A DNA stretch of 64,000 nt from Botryosphaeria dothidea (GCA_011503125.2 WWBZ02000040.1:2294001-2358000); one strand, 5' to 3'; positions 10,815-23,664 are shown, numbered from the stretch's first letter. Made by a program: numbers and translations. The notes: generated from the letters alone by a model not told the origin.

Positions 10815-13062
10815 CAATGGTTTAAGACAGTCGCTTTTTTTTTTTTTGCTGTTTTGTCTTACAATCTTTGGCATCTCCGGGATGTTTCATTGAATGGGTA
10901 AACGGGAAAATTGATACCCAGGAGGCTTCATTATATAATTCAAAGACATCATCAGTAAATTGCTACTTCCTTGACCCTATGCTACTCCTCCTGGTTTGAA
11001 TACGTCGAAGTCCCACCGTTGGCATTGTACTGGCCTTGAGAATGGCGGTCAGCCCCTGTACTACGAGGCCCAAAATCCGGCGACTCCGTGAGCACGAATT
11101 CGAACGACCTCAGATCAACTGTTCAGCTGCAATCTCGGTTCAACACAGGGAATGATCTCCGCAAGGAACCCACAAGATCCGATAGACTGACTTCAGTGTA
11201 GCCCAAGAGCAACGGCTGCTAAGCGCCCAATCCGACACCCACCTGTCACCACATGCTCGGGGATGTAACTTGACCCAGCCTACTGCACGCGAGTTCCACG
11301 CAGATCTCCAATGGACGGGTCCATCGGAAAGCCATCCATAACCTCAGAACACGCAGGTCCATGCGCAAGCATACTCCCCCACATGAAGCAAGGCGCAAAA
11401 ACCGTTAACTGCAGGGACCCAAATTCAGAAATAAAGTGTCCGAAAAAGGTCAAAAACACGCAGAACTGCACATCAACACTGCGGCAGCAACAGAGCAGGT
11501 AGCTAAGCGCTTTGGACCCCCTTCGTCGCACGCAGTCGCAGTCAACAGACGCCTGCACGCTCCGTCCACAACTGCAACCTCCAAGCCATAGCATGGGCAC
11601 AGCAGGCGACGGGACTCCAACGCCTTGGCCGCCGAACCTTATCACGCACATATGACGACAAATTGTACAACGCGGTCCCCTTGTCCCCCGGATACCTTCG
11701 TTCGGAAAATGGTGCGAAAAGGCGAATCCAAGCACCTCCCTCGCTCCTTCGCCCTTGTGCGTTTTGTGCTTTGGTTGCTCCGGAAGTTATTCCAAGGCCA
11801 AGACTGCGGACGGAGCAAAAGGACGAATGTGACTGGAGCTCCTCTCTTGTGTCCTCCAGGACCCTCATCCTGTGCAGCCATCGTGAGCATTGTGTTCGAT
11901 GGTGGTTCTGCAGTTCCCGGTGGCGAATAACTCCACTTTCCCTCTCGGCGTGAGCATACCGTGCTCGTCTCCCCTCTCCCGCGGAAACTCTGGGAGCAGG
12001 TAAGTTCTACGTTTCACGACGATGGTTACACAATGGCCCCACCGGCAGAGGGGTACCTTGTCCTCTTTCGTCGACTGCCATGTGCCGCATTTTCCGGCTG
12101 CCCTGCTGGGAAATATTGCAGGGCGCTGTCCTGCTTTCTCCTTCCCCTGCATCATACAGCATTCCCTGCGTCAGCAGACTCGCGCAGGACGATGTCTGCT
12201 AAAAGCACTTGAGCATCGCAAACCCAATACGGAAACGGCTAACGACATCGCGCTTCCACCGCACCTCATTCTTGCTCTTCTGGTCAGAATACGCACAGTG
12301 CTAGCGCAGCGAGAATTAGGTGGCCACCCTCTCACGCCCTTCGACGATCGTCGTCGCCCTTTCCCGTCTGCTGCCCAGTGCTTCATGCATGTATCCGCGC
12401 CCATTTTGCTGCCCGCCCAAACGTCACCCGGGAAAGGCAAAAAGAAGGCTCAGCACATGGCCGCCTGCCTCTCCCCACCGCCACTTCATCCCCGGCTGTC
12501 GTATGCCCGCGTACAGGCTCGAAAGAAATCACGCACAGTAGTGCCCGCATGTACATGCGTATGTGTATTTCAGCCTTGCAGCAGGCAGCTAACACTGCAG
12601 TTGAGGCGGGGGCCGGACGGATGTAGGCACCCTTCCGAGGCTGGGCCCGCCGGTTTCAAGAAGCATGTGCACATACCTGTCCCTGGCAGTGGTTCGATGG
12701 AGTAGAGCCAGGTTCAGCCAACGTAAAGAAGGAAAAGGCAAAAGTGCCGGTGAATGTGAACACACGCGTTTGGTATTATCCTTCTCAACCCTCTCGGCAC
12801 CACCCACCACACATATCGCAAAAGCTTCTCATCCTTCCTCAAAGACCCCGGGAAGCTTTTTCGCTACTCTGTGAAGGACGCGAAATCGAGAGAGCGCTGC
12901 AAAATGCAGCTTGCTCAGAAAAGAACCCCACCCTTTTTCGACGCCGACGCAATGCAAACCAAAAGCAGAAAAAACTTCGCCATCCCAATACCCGTCATTC
13001 CGTCTCCCGTAAGCGCCTCTCGAACCAAGACCCGATCCACCCCACTCGAATCATGACTACTC
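10815..13062. other. Intergenic region, no gene recognised
   Basis: About 2.2 kb between the CxxC protein and the 3' end of the polymerase III subunit gene. A T-run follows the CxxC gene near 10835-10847. A 227-codon frame at 12022-12705 lacks any domain and is rejected below. Confidence 0.5.
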
Positions 13063-16000
13063 TCACCAGCTGTAGAGACCCTCGAACGCATCGCCCTTCC
13101 TCCCCACATCCTCTTGCGCCAGGTTCAGCTTCCGCACAACCTTGAAGCTGCCCGTGCCGATACCCATGCTCTGGCCCAAGATGATGCATTCGGAGACGCC
13201 CTGCACGCCGTCGCTCTTGCCGCGATAGCCCGCCTCGAACAGATGGTCCGGCGTCTTCTCGAAAGAAGCGAGCTGCAGGACCGAGTCGCGCATCTTGGCG
13301 AGACCGAAGCGCGTGATGCCGAGGATGTCGCCCTTGTAGGTCATGACGTCGGCTAGCAGCTGCATGTGGCGCGGGTCGATGTCCATGGAGCCCATGACGG
13401 ACGCGATTTCCTTGATGATGGTCGAGCGCGCCGCTTCGACGCCCAGCACGGCGAAACACTCGAGGACCGAGTTGGTGTAGGTGTGCGTGCCCTTGATGCC
13501 CGGCGTGGCCATGATCATCCGGAGGCCGTAGCCTTCCACGAGCAGCGAGATGTCTTCGTCTTCGTTGTCCTCCTTCTTGATGATGGCGCGCGTGGCCTCC
13601 GGATAGCCCTTGATGGCGATCTCTGGGATTGCCCGTTTGAGGAGCTGGATCCGAGCGAAGTAGGCATCTTCTGTCGCGTTCTTGGCCTTGGAGGCTCCCG
13701 AACGTGTTGCGGCTGCTTTCCTCGCCTTTTCATTCGAGGGATCGTTTATATCGGGAACGTAGATGCGAATGTGGTTTTTGAAAAACTCCACCCTGCCGCC
13801 GTCGGCGCCGATCTTTAGTTTGGGAGCTTTGAGGATAGCAAGTTCGAGATCGTTCTTGGTTAACTCCAAGCCAAGAGCCTCGACAGTTTCCCAGTCGATG
13901 CGCATATTGAGGTAGTTTCCATTGTCGTACCATACATCCTCGATGTAATGGGTGATGTCCTTGAGAAAGGTTTTCTCAACACGGGCTTTGACCAAGCGGG
14001 CAGCGCGGATGTCCTTCTTGTTCTCCAGCTCGCAGGTAATGATAGGCGTGCTGATGACCTTGGACGCGTTGATGATTTCCTTGATACGCGGCACACCCTG
14101 TGTAATACTCATACCAGCAACGCCAGCAAAATGGAAAGTCTTGAGCGTCATCTGCGTTCCTGGTTCGCCGATAGACTGCGCACCGACAGCTCCAACAGCA
14201 TGGCCAGGCTGAACGTGAGATTGAGCATGCTTGGTCAGGCAGAGATCGAGAAAGTATTCTAAGCAGCGACGGGAGATCTTGGAGACACCATCCACGATGT
14301 TCGAAAACCCTACGTCATCAGCAATGGCTTCACCTTTCTGCTCGTTCTCGTTCTGAACCTCGACAAAGCGAGTTGTTAGCCGTTCGACATCATTCGCTTT
14401 CCCGAAGATGAATCCTTGGACTTCATCGTAGAAATTCCGTTTGGACTCCTTTTGATCCACCAGCTCCAGATTCTCTTCAGTAAACTGCAGCTCTTCGCCG
14501 GTCTCGGAGTAGCGCTGGATCTCCCTCCTCTTAGCATCGAGGCGCGCCTTGGCAACTTCCCTGATCTCCTCCGACAATAAACCACGTTCTCCATTGTCCC
14601 AAGTTGTCGTCCTGGCGTGGTCAAAGGAGCGGACGAAGTTCACAGGCTTGGCTTTTCCCTCCATGTCCACGGGATCCAGGTTATCATCTCCATACCGAAA
14701 CTGCACGATCTGAGAAGCAGAGTTTCTGACTGTGTCATCGTACTGTGCAGATAAATCTTCCAAAGACTTCATCAGACGACGCGACATGTAACCCGTTTCG
14801 GCGGTCTTGACTGCAGTATCAACCAGACCTTCACGACCAGACATGGCGTGGAAAATGAATTCGTATGGTGTGAGACCGGAGTAAAAGCTGTTGGCGACAA
14901 AACCCTTGGCATCTGGTAAACGGCCGCCCTTGGCGAAATGCGGTAGTGTACGGTCCTGGAATCCGTCCTGCACACGCGCGCCGCCGATAATCTGCTGACC
15001 GACACAGGCAACCATCTGGGCCACGTTAATGTTGGAACCTTTGGAACCGCACTTGGCCATGATTAAAGGAGAATTCCAATTAGTTAGTTCGGAAAAGCAA
15101 ATATCACCGGCCTCTCCACGGACTTTGTTGAGGACACCAGAGATCTTGTTTTCCATGGTCAGTTCCTCGTCACATCCGGCATCGCGTTCGAGCTTTCCGG
15201 TGTTGTACAGCTCAACGATCTTTTTCGCCTGGACATAGGCGTCCTGGATGAGTTTTGTCTTCCGCTCCACAAGCTTGCTTCCCGGTGTGACGTCGCTGAC
15301 GCCGATGGAGAAACCGCGATTCGTTAGCCAGCGCGCAGAGAGTTTTGCTAACCGGTTCATGGCCTGGACAGCATAATCGGGGCCAAAGTCACGCATCATG
15401 ACATAGAAGACAGAGTCCTTCTTGCCATCTCCCACTGTTGACTTGTCCATGACACCGCACATGACTTCCGAGTTTCGAACAACAAGCCAAGCATCGTCTT
15501 CGTTCAGGTCCTTTTTGCTGCCTTTGTATTGCTTGCAGGCGGCATCGAGGTTCACTAAGACCTTGGACTCTTTGTACGGGCGCATGAGCACGTTCCAGAC
15601 TTGCTTGCCGGTCCAAAGAGCTTGGGGCTTGAGGATAACGGGAGGGGGCAGGTCGATCTTGTGATATTTTCCTGTTTCCGGGTCTTTGACCGAGTCACCG
15701 TTGAACATGTAGCTGCACATTAGAGCGAACGTCTTCCGGTCCAGGAACAGGTCCTTCCTGGTAGTCAAGAAAGCACATGTAATGAAATCCTGGATAGCTG
15801 CAATAATAGGCGTTCCGTTCTTCGGAGTGGCCAAGTTGTGCTTCACGCCCATAAGCTCGATAGCTTCTGTGCGTGCCTCTTCAGTCTGAGGGACGTGCAG
15901 GTTCATTTCGTCGCCGTCGAAGTCTGCGTTGTATGGATTGCAGACACACTCGTTCAGGCGAAATGTTCTCCAAGGACGGATTTTAGCTTTGTGGCTGAGA

Positions 16001-17509
16001 ATACTGAGCTTGTGGAGAGAGGGTTGTCGATTGAATAGAACGATGTCGCCATCTTCAATGTGCCTTTCCACGACGTCGCCGATTTGTAGCTGCTCTGCGG
16101 TTTGCTCGAGCTTCCCAAGCTTCTGAAGGACCTCCAAAACCAGTCTGCGACCGTCCTGCTTGACAACAAAGTTGGCTCCCGGGTGTTTGAATTTTCCTCG
16201 CCGCACGCACCCCCGCAGCTTCTCGAGATTATATCTCGAGACTTTCTCGGGATACGTCATGTTCTTGGCCACTCTTTCCGGAACGGCCACTTCCTCGATA
16301 GACAGGTTTGGATCGGGTCCAATGACGGTACGACCAGAGAAATCCACACGCTTTCCAGAGAGGTTTCCACGGAATCGACCCTGCTTACCCTTCAAGCGCT
16401 GGCAAAAGCCTCTGATATGCTTTCCTACACCTTGAGCTTGCAGACCGGGGACATCGCTGTTGACGTATAGCGCGATTTGCAGTTGCAAGAAATCCCACTG
16501 TTCCATGATTGTCTGCACTGGCAGACCCTTAGCCAGACCTGCTCGGATTAGCGAGCTGATCTGCACGATGTCTCCGAGCTTATTGGTAATGTCGTCCTCG
16601 GTGGTTGCAGCTTCCTGTGCAACGGAGGGACGAATGGTTACTGGGGGAGCTGGGACGTATTGCCAAATAAACATCTCGGGTCTTCCCTTGGACATGCCAA
16701 GGAGCGGGCAATCAGTCGTCTTGATGCGCTTGAAAAGGTTCAATACTCTCAACGGGTTCATATCATCGACTGCCTTCCGGATGTGCTTGTCCAACTCCGT
16801 ATTACCCTGCTTCGCGGTCTCGAAAGATTTATCAAACTCGGGTTTGCCGCGGGGCATCTCCTTCCGCTTGGCATTCGACTTGTTGTATGCATCAAATTTG
16901 AGGTGCACAATCTTGAGCGGGTGACCAGCAACCTTTCTAACCGGACCATTTGTTGCGCCACAGTGAGGACACTTTTTCACCTTCCTGCATTCGCCGGAAA
17001 TCTTCTTGCATATGGCGGTGCGCTGGAGACTGTCGAGATCCGGGCGTCGCAAACTTTTGGTATATTTTTGCCTCGATGTTTCATCTAGGAGGATGTTGGA
17101 GCATTCCTTGCAGATGCAGTGTAGGACCTCGATGATCATCTTCAAATAGCCGATGTGGAAGGCAGGCAGGGCAAGCTTGACATGTCCAAAGTGACCGTTG
17201 CATGATTTCAAGTCCTCACCACAGGTTTCGCAGGTGGCGCTCTTGCTAGAGATGCCCATGCGACCGTCCATAGGTCCATGCTTGGTGACGGTCCGGTTAG
17301 GCCCGTTGCCAACGGCGTCGTACACATGGCGATCGGAGACTTCGATGACGGCCTGATTGACGATATCCTGGTTGGAGCTGGAGCATGTCAGTCAGAGCCA
17401 GCGCGATTCCGCGAGGCATGCGCGCTTACAGAATGCCGAATTGCAGCTCAGTGATGCGCTTCGGCACGCGGTCGACGACCTGCTCCTTGACCTCCCCTTG
17501 CGTCGCCAT
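13063..17509 (-). CDS. RPC1: DNA-directed RNA polymerase III largest subunit (RPC160)
   Basis: Two exons (17509-17430 and 17377-13063) encode about 1464 residues, the normal length for RPC1. The 52-nt intron follows residue 26, and the acceptor at 17378 keeps the frame (FGILSNQDIV). The zinc-binding clamp start is visible (CETCGEDLKSCNGHFGH, near residue 75). The catalytic motif NADFDGDEMN, near residue 515, supplies the three Asp that hold the active-site magnesium. The funnel and bridge-helix region (QDRTLPHFAKG) and the trigger-loop region (GEPGTQMTLKTFHFAGVAG, near residue 1100) follow. The protein is the catalytic subunit that transcribes tRNA, 5S rRNA and U6 in the nucleus. The 4.3-kb second exon is uninterrupted and free of frame breaks, which is a useful contrast with the damaged genes beyond 45 kb. 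It is divergent from the FHA gene. Confidence 0.98.
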
Positions 17510-18086
17510 TGTGGATGGTGTAGACTACCGGCAGTCGGGCATGAGCGGGGCGCGGTGAAGAGCGGCAGGGAAAAGCAGCGCAGAGCGAGAGATTCGCGGT
17601 GCTGACTTGAGGGCGAGTGGCAGGCAAAAGTTGGCTCATTGCGCTCTGCTCTGCGCGCGCTGCCAGAAATTGTTGCGCGGGACCCGTACCTCGGTGGGGT
17701 TCCGCCGGGGTTCCGCCGGCTATCTTATCAGCTAGCTCCGTCATGTCCGTCCAGGCAGCTACTGGCCCTGGGCTGCAGCTCCCCCGCGGCCGTCACAAGT
17801 GGAGCGTCTGGGCGGCTCCGGTAGCTCCCTACGTCTAACTCTCCCCTTCTCTCCCCACTGACTGCCTTCCCCGACCTTTGAGTGCTGCCTTTTCACAATA
17901 GGCTGTCGCTCTCTACACGTCTCTGCCACCGAGCGCTTTCAGATCACCTCGCCGCCTCTCGCCCGGAAATCCAACGCCCCCGTAGCCTCGGCCGTGGTCG
18001 GACATCGCTCGATAAGGCACCGTAGCGTCACCTCTCATTTGACTCACCCGCTTCTCCCGACACTCTCCCACCGCACCCTCGCAGTC
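17510..18086. promoter_or_regulatory. Bidirectional promoter RPC1 / FHA gene
   Basis: A 577-bp space between divergent starts. The right half is strongly pyrimidine-rich (CT-rich runs 17840-18080), typical of fungal transcription starts. No TATA box was seen. Confidence 0.55.
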
Positions 18087-19849
18087 ATGTCTGACCGGAA
18101 AGGTGTGTAGGCGGGCGAGCTGCTCACCGCGGTGGTTGTCTCGAAGCTGACTTCTTTCAGTGCTCGAGGTCAGGCTCGTCTGCCTCAGCGAGGGGGATGG
18201 CATCCCCGAGCGGCGTGTCGTGCTCGCCGCTGGCCAGGACGTGATCGTCGGCCGCGCCTCTTCCAACCGCGGCGTCGCTGCTTCTGCTGACAACACGAAA
18301 ATCAATAACCCTGTGATCTCGAAGGAACATGCAGCCTTCACAACTAACCCCGCTGGAACCGTACGCCCACTCCAGCCCAAACGCCCAAGTCACGCTTGAT
18401 ACGCTAACAGGCCGCAGACTGTACTCATCAAGGACCTAAGGAGCATGCACGGCACCCGTGTAAATGAACGAGAACTTTCTCAAGGCGAAGAGTGCGAGAT
18501 CTTCTCCGGCGATGCCCTTCAGTTTGGTTCGCCTGTGATTCGCGGGAACGGTACGCTTAGGTCACCCCAACTTCCTCTCCCACAATCCTCTTAAAGCTTC
18601 ACACTCCCAAGTAGACTGTTCCGAGACAACATAGTACTCAGACTTTTCCAAAAGCATCTTCGCTGACAACATGTTTCAATCTCCAGTAACTTACAAGCCG
18701 GCGAAATTTACCTTCTACGCCGATGCCGTCAACCACTCGAACGCCTTCTCCAGTGTCATACCTGCCTCTATCGCTGTTTCCCAGTCCCAGGTCTTCTCGG
18801 ATACCAAGAAGGGTTACGGTGACGACTCTTCACTTTACAGCGACGACTACGACCTCGACTTTGGCGACGAGGTTGAGGAGGAGGAGGAGGAGGATTACAC
18901 GTCCAACAATGAGCAAGCTGATGTAACCATGGTCCCGGACACCTATTCGTCTGAGCAGGACTCCGATGCATCGCCTGACGATTCGGTTGATAGCTCTAGC
19001 GAGGATTCGGCAGACGAGTCCGAGAGAAGTGACGACATGTCGGTTGAGGAACACTGCCTCATCACTTCGCCGGTCACATTCGCGATCGCGCCTACCGAGA
19101 CCAGCTCGACTGCTGCTGTTCCTGATCAATATTCCTTCTGTTCATCTTACCTCGAAGAGAGCGGCGAGCGCTCTCCGTCAGTTCATCCATCTGGTCCGTC
19201 TATGGGTATAGACATGGATGTCTCGACTGGAGAATGGCCAGAATACTCAGCGGCCGACCAGTCCGTCTACCTTACTTCGACCTCAAATGCTTGGACATCT
19301 GATGCTGCCGACAGCTTCAACCTCAACATGGAGACAGATGAAGCTAGCGATGTAAAGAAACACAAGTCTCTCCAGTCTGGCTCTAACAAATCTCGTCCGT
19401 TCAGCAATTCTATCAACGACCTCTGTGAGCCTGCACCTGAAGCCGACTCAGTTGCTCTTGGTCCAGAATCAACAGTCCTCGAGACTGGTGCTGCGAAAGA
19501 AATGACGACTGGAGACGCTCCTGACGATGAGCCAATATCTCTGATCGAAATCGACGAGAAAATGATGGAAGACCCCCAGGGTTTTATTAATGAGGCTGCT
19601 GCCGCTGTCAAATTGGAAGAAGGCAACGAGATCGAGACTATTCGTGCGAAGAGGACGGCGGACGAGGCACAGCTTGATACACTTGATGCTGTTGATCATG
19701 TGGATACCGTCCAGACCGCCACTCCAGCGCAGATGTCTAAGCGTCGGATTGCCAGCTTCACAAGACGTGCGCGCGACTTCGGGCTCGCCTTTGCTCTTGG
19801 CGGCGCTGCTGTTTTCACGTGGTTGGCTGCCACACCGGAGGTTGCGTAG
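18087..19849 (+). CDS. FHA-domain protein with C-terminal membrane anchor
   Basis: Four exons (18087-18102, 18161-18360, 18418-18550, 18642-19849) give about 518 residues. The N-terminal 110 residues form a forkhead-associated domain: VIVGR opens it, and the phosphothreonine-binding signature is split between exons (VISKEHAAF, then SMHGTRVNE). Residues 130-240 are very acidic (runs of Glu and Asp). The last 35 residues have a basic stretch (SKRRIASFTRRAR) followed by a hydrophobic segment (LAFALGGAAVFTWLAA), which looks like a tail anchor. FHA domains bind phosphothreonine peptides. Tail-anchored FHA proteins in fungi include Vps64/Far9 and SLMAP-type members of STRIPAK-like complexes, so a signalling scaffold at the ER or nuclear envelope is possible, but this protein lacks their obvious coiled coils. 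The 91-nt third intron is the least certain. Confidence 0.82.
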
Positions 19850-20646
19850 ATGGCCACTTGCTTCTTCAAGGCATCACATGCTCTTGCGGTGTCACGCTCC
19901 CTTACGTTTTCTTTTGTCTTTGAATGCAAGAATACAGGCGTACACGGACGGCATAACCCTTTTGATGCAGCTTTCTTACCCAATGGCGAGATTATCAATG
20001 GTCGTTTGCTTCGTAGGACTTGGCGTTCAGTGTTACCTGGCGCGACTCAATGGCGCTATACGGCCGGGATGCTGGAATGACAGAGACCTGATGGACGGGT
20101 ATGGATGGAATGGGGAATGGTGGTGTTTGCCTCGGATTTCTCTGCAATTCTAGTTTCTAGCTTCTGATTCTGGCCTCTTTTCGTTACTGGATTATCGTCA
20201 TTACCCCCTATGCCCAATTTAGCAATGACAGTCGTATACAACCAACCCCACCCCACTCTGGAATCGCTCTGTTGGGTGAAAGGATAAAAATTATCTGTAA
20301 CCTTTACTAAGTAGGGCACTTTCGCAGTCGTCAGGAATTGTCCATTAACTTTTCTGAACATTATCCAGATGAATGCCGCAACCACCTGATATTGGATACA
20401 CCTGGAATTCCTAGCCTTACGTAGATCAGGAGTATTTTACATGGAAGCTGATAAGTCTTCCTTTCAAAGGGTTATCATGGTACCCTATTTTTGCACTAAC
20501 AACTACATTTTAATATGTATCACTGGCAAACTCCGCTTCCCCTCCATTCATATGCAAATGCTGATGTCAACCGTCCCAGACCCAATGCAATTATCATCAT
20601 CCATTATTTCGTACCCCATTCGTTCCACATACCACGCCCTCTCTTT
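19850..20646. other. Convergent 3' flanks
   Basis: About 800 bp between the ends of two converging genes. It is AT-richer than the coding DNA around it and holds only the expected 3' untranslated regions. Nothing else was recognised. Confidence 0.5.
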
Positions 20647-21501
20647 CTATGCCTTTCCAGCACTTCCCAGCATGTCAATACAGCCCTCAACGGCCTTCTG
20701 CATGGCAAGTGTACCCTGCTCGATGACGGTCGTCAAAGGCTTCTTCCCAGCCCCTTCCTTCCAGGCGTCAACATACGGGTTGTTCAAGACCTTGTTGATG
20801 TTGATCTTGCTGACGCCGTGGCCGATGCACTTCTGGAAGATCTCCTGTGTGAACGGATCCGCGCCGTGCAAGACCAGCTTCACCCGGTCGCCCACGGCCT
20901 TGTTGATCGAGTCCAGACGCTCGTACTCGAGCTGGATGCCGCGCGGGCCGTAGTTGCCGTGCACGTTGCCGAACGCGGGCGCCAGCCAGTCGATGCCCGT
21001 GGCCACGAACTCCTCGGCCTCGTCGGGCGTCGTCAGCAGGCCCTCGAGGTCCGCCGTGTCGCCCACGCCGTCCTCGCCGCCCTCGATGCGGCCCGGCTCG
21101 GCCTCGGTCGCGATGCCGCGCGCGCGGCAGTAGGCCACGAGCTCGCGCGTGAGAGCCAGGTTCTCGGCCTTCTCGTAGTGCGACATGTCGATCATGATGC
21201 TGTCGAAGCCGCCCAGGTCGGCCGCGCGCCGCACGATCTCGGGCGTTTGCGCGTGGTCGAGGTGCACGGTGACTGGGACGGCGGCGTTGCGCGCGGCTTC
21301 GGCGGCCAGGTGCACGAGCAGCCCGTCCGCGTACTGAATCGCCCACGGGAAGAGCAGGATCATGGCGGGGGACTTCTTAGCTTCGGCGGCACGCACGGTG
21401 GCTAGGATGCCTTCGGTGTTGTAGCAGCACATGGCTGGGATGCCGTAGCCGCCCTTGGAGGCGTTCTCCAGGATGGAGAGGGCACGGTTGGGAGCGGCCA
21501 T
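20647..21501 (-). CDS. Class II (zinc) ketose-bisphosphate aldolase family protein
   Basis: A single exon of 284 residues. The metal-binding motifs of class II aldolases are in order: HLDHAQ near residue 80, the acidic EAEPGRIEGGEDG near 140, GNVHGNYG near 180 and LHGAD near 209, followed by the phosphate-binding ININ segment. The length matches the short GatY/Fba-like branch rather than fungal glycolytic aldolase (about 360 residues). The family cleaves or forms ketose-bisphosphates or similar sugar phosphates with a zinc ion. It is divergent, across 663 bp, from a beta-hydroxyacid dehydrogenase of the LtnD/3-hydroxyisobutyrate dehydrogenase type. In bacteria, such aldolases and dehydrogenases work together in four-carbon acid sugar (threonate/erythronate) breakdown. 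That pathway is an inference here, and the kinase it needs is not in this window. Confidence 0.88.
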   Translation of the reverse strand: MAAPNRALSILENASKGGYGIPAMCCYNTEGILATVRAAEAKKSPAMILLFPWAIQYADGLLVHLAAEAARNAAVPVTVHLDHAQTPEIVRRAADLGGFDSIMIDMSHYEKAENLALTRELVAYCRARGIATEAEPGRIEGGEDGVGDTADLEGLLTTPDEAEEFVATGIDWLAPAFGNVHGNYGPRGIQLEYERLDSINKAVGDRVKLVLHGADPFTQEIFQKCIGHGVSKININKVLNNPYVDAWKEGAGKKPLTTVIEQGTLAMQKAVEGCIDMLGSAGKA

Positions 21502-22164
21502 TGTGCTGCGCGTGGAGGTGGCGTGGAGTGGCGGGCCGTTGGTGATGTGGAGGGCTTGGTTGGAGCTCGGGACTGCGGTGGTGGGGGGTGGAGTGATTGA
21601 TATTGAAGTCCGCTCGGAAGGCCGATCCGGTCGGAAACGTGCCGGTGGAGGGTTGAATGACGATGTGTGGAGGGTTCGGGAAAATGCCTAAGTGCTAAAA
21701 TAAGGCAGCAAAGCTCGTACTCGTGAGTCAATGGCCTGTTGAATACGGAACTGGAAGTATTTGATGTGCGGGTTGAAGCCGACGTTCAATTGCCGACGGC
21801 CGGGCAACAAATGCCGCAAAGCTCACGATTTGGGCCACAGGACGAAGGGAACATGCGATCTCGGACGACGTATGAGCAAGACGGAGAGTCTAAGAGGTCG
21901 ACAAGACTTCTGGACGGGTCAGTCAAGCTCACGATGCGACGAATTGTTGGACAATTATCTGCCTCCGCCCCCCTGCACGGAGAGAAGGCCGCTCGGGCAA
22001 CCCCGCAGACGTCACCGTTTGATGCGGGGAGCTTCGGCCTACGCTCCGCCGAGCACCTACTACAAATATCCATTGCGCGCTGTACAGTCCGTGGTAGTTG
22101 CAGCATTAGTTCCGTTTTGTTTCCTACAATCAGTTCTCTCTGTTTTCGGTTTGGTCTTGCAGCA
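21502..22164. promoter_or_regulatory. Bidirectional promoter, aldolase / dehydrogenase
   Basis: A 663-bp intergenic space between divergent starts, suggesting shared control of the two genes. A pyrimidine-rich stretch (about 22100-22140) precedes the dehydrogenase start. No gene is seen inside. Confidence 0.55.
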
Positions 22165-23664
22165 ATGTCTGAGAAACCGACGATTGGTTTTGTTGGCCTG
22201 GGTGCCATGGGTTTCGGCATGGCCGCCAACCTAGTCAAGCAGGGTTACCACGTCAAAGGCTTCGACGTCTTCCCCAAGAGCGTCGAGCGCTTCCAACAAG
22301 TTGGCGGCGCGGCTGCCACTTCGCTGGCCGACTCGGCTACCGATGCGCCCTTCCACGTCCTCATGGTTGCGTCGGCGGACCAGGCGCAGCAGGCGCTGTT
22401 CGGCGAGGGCGACTCCATCGTAAAGGGTAAGTGGAAATGCCCTGTACGACACTGACTCGGGCTGCAGAATTGCCGAATTGGGAGAATTGATCGACTAACT
22501 TTAATGTTTTTTTTTGCCGCCATGATTAGCCCTGCCGCAGGGCGCTACATTGTTACTCTGTTCGACGGTACCGTCGGCGTACGCTCTGTCTGTCGAGAAG
22601 CAGCTGGCTGATATTGGCCGCTCCGACATCTTCTTTGTCGACGCGCCCGTATCTGGCGGCGCCAAGCGTGCGGCTGACGGCACGCTGACCATCATGGTGG
22701 GAGCCTCGGACGCTGCAACGGAAAAGGCCCGATGGCTGCTGGCGGAGATGTCGGATCCCAAGGGCCTGTATATCGTACCTGGCGGTGTTGGCCAGGGTAG
22801 CAACATGAAGATGGTGCATCAGGTGTTGGCCGCCATCCAGATCCTGCTTGCGAGCGAAGTCCACGGCTTCGCGGCAAGGTTAGGCCTTGATGCGAAGGAG
22901 GTGTATGATGCGGTGTGCAAGAGCCCTGAATGGTTCTGGATGTACGAGAACCGGGTGCCTCGACTGTTGGTGGAGGACTACTCTCCGCCCGTTAGCGCTT
23001 TGACCATCATCCTCAAGGATGCTGTACGTGACAATCGCCCCAGACGCATGGAGACGAAAGATAGATCTGTGCTAACCAAATTCAGGGCATCATCACATCT
23101 ACCGCCCGCCGCGTCAACTTCCCCACACCCCTCTCCTCTGCCGCAGAGCAAGTCTACCTGGTCGGCCTGAACGCAGGACTCGGCCCCATTGACGATGCTG
23201 CCATGGTAAAGACTTACTTCCCCTACCCAGTAAGCACCGTTAAGGCGCAGACCAACGGCGCCTCATCCGCATCAAATGACGAGAAATTGACTCTCGTCTT
23301 CAAGCTGTTGCGCGGCGTGCTCCTGCTCGCCGCCGCCGAAGCTATCGGCTTCGCCCAGTACCTCAAGCTCGATCTGCATCAGTTCTACGACCTTGCCTCC
23401 GGTGCCGCTGGTGGTAGCACCGCTTTCGTCGAGCGCGGTGCTGAGATGATCGAGCTCCTGAGCGGCAAGAAGGTCCCAGGCGCGAAGGATTTGCCCCCGC
23501 TCGACGTGGAGCAAATCAGGGCTGATCTGGCCGAAGCCATTGATGTTGGAAGAAAGCTTTACACTCCCGCGCCGCTTGCAGGCGCAGCGTTGAACTTGCT
23601 GACGTCGGCGCAAAGGACGGCAGGTGGTCAGAAAGAGAAGGCGTATTATGGCTTGCTGTTGTGA
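22165..23664 (+). CDS. Beta-hydroxyacid dehydrogenase (3-hydroxyisobutyrate / threonate dehydrogenase type)
   Basis: Three exons (22165-22426, 22530-23023, 23086-23664) give about 444 residues. The N-terminal half is a Rossmann domain with the dinucleotide motif GFVGLGAMGFGMAANL, the substrate loop DAPVSGGAKR and the catalytic Lys in GGVGQGSNMKMVHQ near residue 180, as in 3-hydroxyisobutyrate and L-threonate dehydrogenases. The C-terminal 200 residues form a helical dimerisation region that appears repeated (a second helical block starts near TLVFKLLRGVLLLAAAEAIGF), making the protein longer than the usual 290-300 residues. It oxidises a 3-hydroxy acid with NAD(P)+. Its divergent neighbour is a class II aldolase, which favours sugar-acid catabolism over valine catabolism. 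The long first intron (103 nt) has an eleven-base T-run. Confidence 0.9.

Noticed and set aside
12022..12705. 227-codon plus-strand frame
   Set aside because: Composition is that of random GC-rich DNA, with no domain, no splice context and overlapping frames on both strands.
20515..21405. 296-codon plus-strand frame opposite the aldolase
   Set aside because: Shadow of the aldolase, which has all metal-binding motifs.
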